DNA of 57,675 nucleotides, taken from assembly GCA_905478665.1 (NCBI GenBank), contig CAJQJL010000003.1, forward strand, positions 1 to 57,675, given 5' to 3'. The translations under genes were made by a program, and so were the position numbers. The notes beneath the pieces are model-generated. The model had not been told where the DNA came from, ran no database searches, and saw only the letters and a program-made list of their open reading frames with translations. The DNA comes from an uncultured Flavobacteriales bacterium. Lineage in GTDB: Bacteria > Bacteroidota > Bacteroidia > Flavobacteriales_D > Crocinitomicaceae. Below, piece after piece: positions 52,404-57,675 of this stretch; the first letter of the stretch is position 1; each line of letters begins with the position of its first letter.

Positions 52404-52685
52404 ATGAAAATCCAACTCATTGCTTATTCTATTATTCTCTCTTCATGCGGATTGAGCGATAGTGAAATTAAACGAGATTGGTGGTTATACGGATCTGGAT
52501 ATCACATAGGAGATCAGCTAAGAAACTTAGAAGGACAATTTAAAAATGATACACTATTCCAATCTGGTGAGCCAGTTGCGACGATCTTCTCTACAGAAAG
52601 AGGTTTTCTAGGTTATGATGATGAGATCGTAATTAAGGCGATTGATTCAGACGAGCTTGGCTATTATCACTACAAAGGTGATTGA
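52404..52685 (+). CDS. Small lipoprotein, function unknown
   Basis: 93 aa. Lipobox SIILSSC (Cys15), then a polar domain with DWWLYGSGYHIGDQL and GFLGYDDEIVIKAI. Looks like a small beta domain. Unrecognised. 119 bases after the DinB coding region with a weakly AT-rich interval. Confidence 0.6.
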   Translation: MKIQLIAYSIILSSCGLSDSEIKRDWWLYGSGYHIGDQLRNLEGQFKNDTLFQSGEPVATIFSTERGFLGYDDEIVIKAIDSDELGYYHYKGD

Positions 52686-52744
52686 TAAAACAATGCTTTA
52701 GAAGTATTATTATACTTACGTGAACATTGAACAACTGCCAAACT

Positions 52745-53374
52745 ATGTCCCAATACCAAATTAAAGTACGAGTTGACTCCCAAGACAGGGAAGGTGATGC
52801 GTGGGGAGCATTGATAGAATTTATTGATACATGTGCGAAAAACTCTGAGGAAATTTTTCGTCCATCGCAACAATTCGATAAGAATCATTGGGTTCATATT
52901 AGAAGCTTGCCTAAAGAAATAGGTCGACTAAAAAAACTTAAACATTTAATGCTTTATGGAAGTAATTTAACTCGTCTACCTCAAGAAATTGGAAAACTAG
53001 AAGCACTAGAGATATTCACTCCATATACATCTTACGGTTTGCGTTGGTTCCCATACGAAATAACACGGTGTCATAATTTAAGAGATAGTACAGTTAGCAC
53101 GAGAGCATTATTTGGCAACACAAAAAACAAGAAAGGATTCCCAGATCTAAAAAATAACCCTGTCGACTATCACGGAGGTAATGTGTGCAGTATCTGCGAT
53201 AAAGTTGAAATTGATGTACGATTCGAGCAATATTGGATTTCCTGTCGGGTAGCGACTGATGTCCTTCCTTTACTTGTAATTGTATGCTCTGATGATTGTT
53301 TTCATCAAATAAAGGAATCCGCACCTGGTTATCATTCTAATCCTCATAAAGGTGGAGATGCGATTAACAGATAA
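52745..53374 (+). CDS. Leucine-rich-repeat-containing protein, function unknown
   Basis: 209 aa from the ATG at 52745 (TTG at 52727 would add six residues). Contains at least two LRR units: SLPKEIGRLKKLKHLMLYG and LTRLPQEIGKLEALEIF, of the P-x-x-I-G-x-L type common in Bacteroidota. The C-terminal part has two CxxC-like motifs (CSICDK) and a hydrophobic segment (DVLPLLVIVC), possibly a small zinc-binding domain. No signal peptide. Followed by a long palindrome. Confidence 0.65.
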   Translation: MSQYQIKVRVDSQDREGDAWGALIEFIDTCAKNSEEIFRPSQQFDKNHWVHIRSLPKEIGRLKKLKHLMLYGSNLTRLPQEIGKLEALEIFTPYTSYGLRWFPYEITRCHNLRDSTVSTRALFGNTKNKKGFPDLKNNPVDYHGGNVCSICDKVEIDVRFEQYWISCRVATDVLPLLVIVCSDDCFHQIKESAPGYHSNPHKGGDAINR

Positions 53375-53386
53375 GGATACTAGCAT

Positions 53387-53423
53387 CCTTGCTCCGCTGG
53401 ATTTAAAATCCAGCGGAGCAAGG
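53387..53423. repeat. 18-base-arm perfect palindrome (dispersed repeat)
   Basis: Arm 1 at 53387-53404 begins CCTTGCTCCGCTGGA; arm 2 (53406-53423) is its exact complement, with a single A between. No T-run follows, so it is not a simple terminator. 14 bases of arm 2 (AAATCCAGCGGAGC) recur at 54451-54464. Likely a REP-like or MITE-like unit. Confidence 0.85.
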
Positions 53424-53494
53424 TCTTACTTGATTAGACTTTCAATGATTTTAGCTATTTAATTTACTTTTTCAGAACTTTGAAAAATTTAAAA

Positions 53495-54373
53495 ATGAAA
53501 CTTCTCGTCATTCTTCTCATATCCTTTTCAGGAATTGCCCAAAATGAAGTCGCATATGAATTTGCCTCTTATCAGAATAAAGACATAACCAAAAGCAATG
53601 TGCCCATTGTGAAGGTCCACCATTATATGAAAATATATACAACTGGTAAAGTTGAAGCAATTAACAAAGATGGTAAGTGTTCTACACATTATTTAGATTC
53701 AAGACTCACTAATCAACTTAATACCGCAACGGCTAAAGGACTAGAGGAATTCAGAAATAAAATGACGCTCCCTGAGAATCACTTTTATGCAGGATTTTAC
53801 TCCTACTTGAAAATGGGGGAGGAAACCGTATGCTTTAACCCTTATAATGTTGAGGGCCAACTTAAAAAAGCCCTAAAAGATATTGAAAATTCAATTGAAG
53901 AAGAAAAAACCAACGTACGCTCTAATTGTTCCTTTCCTACGAACTTGGCTCAATCAATTCGGGACACACATTCAAAATCTAACTTGCTACCAAACTCCTC
54001 TCCTCCAACCATGGTTGAAATAATCTTCGACGGAAAAGACTCAATGATAATGGAAATTGTAAAAGTTAGCCGGTATGAATTAATCTACGATTATTGCAAA
54101 GATTCAATCGTCGGCCATTTTGCAAAGACCTACACATGGTCAGAAGGTAAAATTGAGAAGGTTAAAAGTAGTTTAGTATACGAAACAGAGCGTCAATATA
54201 TGTATAACACCGTCTATCAAAAGGAAAAAAAGGGCGATCTCGAAATAATATATGACTACTTCTCAACACTAAGTGACCAAGAAATGATTCAGTTCAAATT
54301 AGATAGTCGAGAAAATATCGTTAACGGAATTATTTGGCGTATTACCCAAAAATGTGAGCAATCTATAAATTGA
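53495..54373 (+). CDS. Secreted protein, function unknown
   Basis: 292 aa from the ATG at 53495 (TTG at 53480 possible). Signal peptide about 1-15 (KLLVILLISFSGIAQ), mature part mixed alpha/beta, no recognised motif. Lies between two copies of the palindromic repeat. Confidence 0.65.
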   Translation: MKLLVILLISFSGIAQNEVAYEFASYQNKDITKSNVPIVKVHHYMKIYTTGKVEAINKDGKCSTHYLDSRLTNQLNTATAKGLEEFRNKMTLPENHFYAGFYSYLKMGEETVCFNPYNVEGQLKKALKDIENSIEEEKTNVRSNCSFPTNLAQSIRDTHSKSNLLPNSSPPTMVEIIFDGKDSMIMEIVKVSRYELIYDYCKDSIVGHFAKTYTWSEGKIEKVKSSLVYETERQYMYNTVYQKEKKGDLEIIYDYFSTLSDQEMIQFKLDSRENIVNGIIWRITQKCEQSIN

Positions 54374-54437
54374 GTAGCATTAACCACATCCTTGCTTCAT
54401 CTTATTTGAGTTAACTATTCTTTTCTCTAAATGCTAT

Positions 54438-54464
54438 TCCGCAGGACTGCAAATCCAGCGGAGC
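54438..54464. repeat. Second copy of the palindromic repeat
   Basis: Hairpin arms TCCGCAGGA (54438-54446) and TCCAGCGGA (54454-54462), 8 of 9 paired, in the same CCGC...GCGG arrangement as at 53387, and the same AAATCCAGCGGAGC sequence (54451-54464). Confidence 0.7.
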
Positions 54465-54553
54465 GTGGCAATACAGGTATACCACTCTCGTATTAATAAA
54501 TCTATTCTTACCTTTAATGCTTTCGCTATAGCTAAAACACTAAAAAAGACAGA

Positions 54554-55621
54554 ATGCCACTATACATGGACATCCATACCGTTGATTCCGATGATTTCTC
54601 AGCAGAAGATGTTGTGAAAGCACACATGGAAGACCTCGCCATACAAGATAAATTTGGTGTAAAGCAGCTGAAATATTGGGTGAACGAACAGGCAAAAACA
54701 ATCTTTTGCCTTATGGAAGGGCCAGACAAAGATGCTTGCAATCAGGTTCACCTACAATCACACGGGAATACCGCTTGCAATATCATTGAGGTGGCAGACA
54801 ATGAATACAATTTATTCATGGGGCAAGGCACCAACATCAATGATTTAGCGACAACTGATTCAGGCGACCTTGACCCAGGCTATCGAACGGTGCTATTGAC
54901 GAACATCATCAATTTTTCTCAACAAAACAACGACTCCCTTAAAATGATGAAGCAGCTCGTCAACGATCACAACGGAGTGATAGTGCGCGAACCGAACTAT
55001 CAAACCATGGCGACATTTATGTATGCGAATGACGCTATTTCGTGTGCTACATCCATAAAGACGGTACTCGACGCTGAATCGGACAAGCTCGAATATAACT
55101 TAGCCGTTGTTAGCGGCAAACCTGTAGATGAAGAAGGCAAATCCTTTTTTGAAGAAACGAAACTGAAAGTCAATGGTCTTTGTGCCTTGGGACTGAATAA
55201 AAAATTATACCTCGATAAAGAAACAATTGCCCTTTCTGAAAAGGAACTCTCTGACCAAAAAGAAAAACAAAGCAACTTCACAATTCTGGGGAGCGATGAT
55301 TTTGTGTTTACCACGAACCTTTCCAAAATTGTCAACGAAAACTTCACCCGTTCCGATTTTACGACGGAGGATCTTTTCACCACTTTGGGCTTTAGTAAAT
55401 CACAAGCAAGTAGAAAAATAAAGGCTCTCACTGGAATGGCTCCGAACCAATTAATTCAAGAAGCACGTCTGTTGGGAGCACTGAGCTCGATGCTTCAATC
55501 CAACAAGACAATTGCTGAAATTGGGTATGAATCCGGTTTTAATAGTCCGACCTACTTCACACGTGTTTTCAAGAAACGGTTTGGAATTTCTCCAACAGAA
55601 TTCTCAAAACAACTGGCATAA
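54554..55621 (+). CDS. AraC-type regulator fused to DUF4242 and a degenerate cyclase-like domain
   Basis: 355 aa. Domain order: DUF4242 (nickel-binding SCO4226-like) at about 1-95 (YMDIHTVDSDDFSAEDV, IFCLMEGPDKDACNQVH), then a ~120-residue class III cyclase-like region (about 110-225; MATFMYANDAISCATSIK, YNLAVVSGKPVDEEGKSF) without the metal-binding aspartates, then an AraC HTH (about 265-355; TEDLFTTLGFSKSQASRKIKALTGMAPNQLIQ, then IAEIGYESGFNSPTYFTRVFKKRFG). A one-protein sensor-regulator that may control the nitrilase and methyltransferase genes that follow on the same strand. Confidence 0.8.
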   Translation: MPLYMDIHTVDSDDFSAEDVVKAHMEDLAIQDKFGVKQLKYWVNEQAKTIFCLMEGPDKDACNQVHLQSHGNTACNIIEVADNEYNLFMGQGTNINDLATTDSGDLDPGYRTVLLTNIINFSQQNNDSLKMMKQLVNDHNGVIVREPNYQTMATFMYANDAISCATSIKTVLDAESDKLEYNLAVVSGKPVDEEGKSFFEETKLKVNGLCALGLNKKLYLDKETIALSEKELSDQKEKQSNFTILGSDDFVFTTNLSKIVNENFTRSDFTTEDLFTTLGFSKSQASRKIKALTGMAPNQLIQEARLLGALSSMLQSNKTIAEIGYESGFNSPTYFTRVFKKRFGISPTEFSKQLA

Positions 55622-55741
55622 GGCCCACAAAATAGAATTTGAGTCAATTGTTTCAGTTTTTGAATCAATCGTGAAATAGTTCTGCCCCTGTGTGTTGCAA
55701 CTTTGCATCATAGCGTTTCTAATCAATTAAACAGAAGCAAC

Positions 55742-56665
55742 ATGATGAACAAAACAAAAATCGCAGCCGCACAATTGACCCCTGTATTTCTTGACAAAGA
55801 AAAAACAGTTGAAAAGGCTTGTGAAGCAATACGAGAAGCAGGTAAGAACGGAGCCAAAGTAATTGTCTTCCCAGAAGCATTCATTTCTGGGTATCCAGAT
55901 TGGGTTTGGTTAATTCCAAACAGCAAAGGAGCAGAATTGAACAAACTATATTTGAAATTGGTTCAAAACGCCGTTTCCATTCCCGATAACTCTACGAACA
56001 AACTGTGTGAGGCAGCCAAGAAAGCCAAAATCAGCGTGGTCATGGGAATGCACGAACGAAACGCAGAAACGAGCGGATCGAGCTTATTCAATAGTCTACT
56101 CTTTATCAATGATCAAGGTGAAATAACGGGTAAGCATCGAAAGTTGATTCCGACAGGAGGTGAACGTCTCATTTGGGCACAAGGCGATGGTTCTACATTC
56201 AAAGCATACGACACTGCCGCTGGGAAAATCGCAGGTTTGATCTGCTGGGAAAACTTCATGCCCCTCGCACGAAATGCCATCTATGAAACAGGTGCGCAGA
56301 TCCTTGCCGCGCCAACGTGGGACAAGAGTCCGAATTGGCAACAGTCCATGCAGCACATCGCTAGAGAAGGCGGAATGTTCGTTGTTAGCACATGCATGGC
56401 CTTGAAAAAAGAGGACATTCCAGATAGCTACGACTTCAAAAAATTATATCCAGAAGACAGAGAATGGATCAATACTGGAAACAGCTGTATTATCAGTCCC
56501 AAAGGACAAATTCTTGCGGGACCATTAGAAGCTGAGGAAGGAATTCTATATGCAGACATTGACCTCAACGAGATCATCGAAGCCAAACGTATGTTCGATG
56601 TCGTTGGCCACTATTCCAGACCCGATGTCTTCAATTTTTCAGTTAACACAAAAAACAACCACTAA
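55742..56665 (+). CDS. Carbon-nitrogen hydrolase, nitrilase family
   Basis: 307 aa from the ATG at 55742. Catalytic triad in place: Glu45 (FPEAF), Lys134 (KHRKLIPT) and Cys168 (LICWENF). Aliphatic/aryl nitrilase or related C-N hydrolase converting nitriles to acids (or amidase activity). The ERLIW motif at about 141-145 is typical of the true nitrilase branch. 12 bases before the methyltransferase start, so one operon. Confidence 0.92.
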   Translation: MMNKTKIAAAQLTPVFLDKEKTVEKACEAIREAGKNGAKVIVFPEAFISGYPDWVWLIPNSKGAELNKLYLKLVQNAVSIPDNSTNKLCEAAKKAKISVVMGMHERNAETSGSSLFNSLLFINDQGEITGKHRKLIPTGGERLIWAQGDGSTFKAYDTAAGKIAGLICWENFMPLARNAIYETGAQILAAPTWDKSPNWQQSMQHIAREGGMFVVSTCMALKKEDIPDSYDFKKLYPEDREWINTGNSCIISPKGQILAGPLEAEEGILYADIDLNEIIEAKRMFDVVGHYSRPDVFNFSVNTKNNH

Positions 56666-56677
56666 AATCTTTCAATT

Positions 56678-57541
56678 ATGGAAAAAGTATTCGACCCACA
56701 GCATTACAAGGTAACCACTAGAGAACAATGGCAAACAGCCGCAGAAGCATGGCACCGTTGGCACCCAACCTTAAAAAGTTGGCTAGGCCCTGCAACCGAT
56801 CTCATGTTGGATATGGCTAAGGTGAAAGAGGGTTACCGCGTTTTAGACGTCGCGGCAGGTGCAGGAGAACAATCAATTACAGCGGCAGAGAAGGTTGGAC
56901 CAAGTGGATATGTATTGGCGACAGATTTGGCCCCAAAAATTCTTGATTTTGCCCTCGAGCTCGCCAACGAGAAAGGAATTAACACGATTGAAACGAAGGA
57001 AATGGACGGAGAGAACCTGACTGTTCCCGACAATTCTTTTGACACCGTAATTTCAAGGGTTGGACTAATCTTCTTTCCCGACCAACAAAAAGCATTGAAA
57101 GAGATGATGCGAGTGTTGAAGCCCGGAGGCTATGTCGCGGCCATTGTTTATTCAACTGTAGATAAAAATCAGTTCTTCTCAACACCTGTTTCTGTGATCA
57201 GAAGACGTGCGCAATTACCTCCTCCGCTTGCTGGACAGCCCGGTCCTTTTAGTTTGGGAGCAAATGGTGTTCTAGACGATGCCTTTACAAAAGCTGGATT
57301 TGTGAATGTCGAATCAAAAGTGGTAAGTGCACCCGTAATCATGAATTCGGCGAAGGAGTGTGTACGGTTTGAATATGAATCATTCGCGGCACTACATCAA
57401 ATGCTTGGTGGACTCTCTGATGCAGAAAAAGCAGCAGCGTGGGAAGAAATTCAAACTGAATTGGCAAAGTTTGAACACGCAAATGGATTTTCAGGTCCCT
57501 GTGAACTTGTTGTAGGCGTTGGTCAAAAGCCTTTGGGTTAA
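56678..57541 (+). CDS. SAM-dependent methyltransferase (UbiE/type 11)
   Basis: 287 aa. Motif I VLDVAAGAGEQS (residues 55-66), acidic end of strand 2 (ATDLAPKIL), motif at SFDTVISRVGLIFFPDQQKAL, and LKPGGYVAAIVYS (motif III). Class I methyltransferase with a C-terminal extension (about 180-287) as in small-molecule methylases of the type 11 group. Substrate unknown; pairing with a nitrilase suggests metabolism or detoxification of a nitrogenous secondary compound. Confidence 0.92.
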   Translation: MEKVFDPQHYKVTTREQWQTAAEAWHRWHPTLKSWLGPATDLMLDMAKVKEGYRVLDVAAGAGEQSITAAEKVGPSGYVLATDLAPKILDFALELANEKGINTIETKEMDGENLTVPDNSFDTVISRVGLIFFPDQQKALKEMMRVLKPGGYVAAIVYSTVDKNQFFSTPVSVIRRRAQLPPPLAGQPGPFSLGANGVLDDAFTKAGFVNVESKVVSAPVIMNSAKECVRFEYESFAALHQMLGGLSDAEKAAAWEEIQTELAKFEHANGFSGPCELVVGVGQKPLG

Positions 57542-57593
57542 AGGGGGGGTGAAACCTTATCTTTAGGGTCTACTTAAACACGAGAGCATGTAA

Positions 57594-57674
57594 ATGTTGA
57601 TCGAATTACCATTTGGGTTAACAATTAGTATTGTTCTATTTTTAGTATTCCACGCGTCAATTCATGATAGCTAA
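57594..57674 (+). CDS. Possible 26-residue membrane peptide
   Basis: ATG at 57594 to TAA at 57672: MLIELPFGLTIS then a hydrophobic helix and HASIHDS. The stop falls just inside the window end. It is long enough for one membrane helix, as in KdpF-like small proteins, but nothing else supports it. Confidence 0.2.
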   Translation: MLIELPFGLTISIVLFLVFHASIHDS

Positions 57675-57675
57675 C

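Noticed and set aside
1-57675. CRISPR array, rRNA operon, replication origin or intact prophage
   Set aside because: No regularly spaced repeats, no rRNA-like sequence, no DnaA-box cluster and no phage structural genes were seen.

Overview
The window comes from a low-GC member of the Bacteroidota, most likely a marine flavobacterium. I infer this from the many type IX secretion (T9SS) sorting domains, a PorP/SprF protein beside a type-B-sorted PKD adhesin, HYC_CC_PP and RGPP-type metal-cluster proteins, the near absence of Shine-Dalgarno sequences, and TAnnTTTG-type -7 elements. I see no rRNA, tRNA or CRISPR array.

Layout. 1-8900 is an AT-rich accessory stretch. It opens with a leftward operon that looks like an ABC-three-component (ABC-3C) conflict system, with its ATPase cut by the window edge. 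Two membrane proteins follow (one with pentapeptide repeats), then small orphan genes separated by long structured intergenic DNA. That DNA holds two families of diverged direct repeats (A at 5094 and 8375; B at 8183 and 10634). A T9SS beta-helix-like protein lies between the second A and second B copies. 10952-18888 is a T9SS/envelope block run by an ECF sigma factor and an unusual anti-sigma/outer-membrane-barrel fusion. The sigma gene, the YCF48 gene and the PKD adhesin gene share a CCAACC-N17/18-TC(C/T)TA(C/T) promoter-like motif. 19220-27708 is a copper block: MbnH-like di-heme peroxidase, MbnP-like protein, two unusual cupredoxin oxidases, an HMA lipoprotein, a HYC_CC_PP protein, and a divergent multicopper oxidase. 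27919-31318 holds small membrane proteins, a YcxB-like protein, a lipoprotein and a decayed IS3 transposase.

31372-38249 is one tight leftward operon: TetR regulator, LolA-like protein, three MacB/LolC-type permeases (two a tandem duplication), ATPase and an outer-membrane barrel. It is a candidate trans-envelope lipid or lipoprotein export machine with a near-perfect TetR operator palindrome in front. 38619-44904 has a hybrid two-component pair (Reg_prop/Y_Y_Y histidine kinase and LytTR regulator), a cell-surface protein and a secreted GH16 glycosidase. 45143-51729 is an HME-RND heavy-metal efflux cluster with two His-rich accessory proteins. 51742-57541 has DinB, small hypotheticals with palindromic repeats between them, a DUF4242/cyclase-like/AraC fusion regulator, a nitrilase and a SAM methyltransferase.

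The most promising leads are: the shared ECF promoter with the inner-to-outer-membrane anti-sigma fusion; the T9SS-tagged MbnP/MbnH copper locus with split oxidases; the LolA/LolCDE-like export operon; and the A/B repeat units around small orphan membrane proteins.
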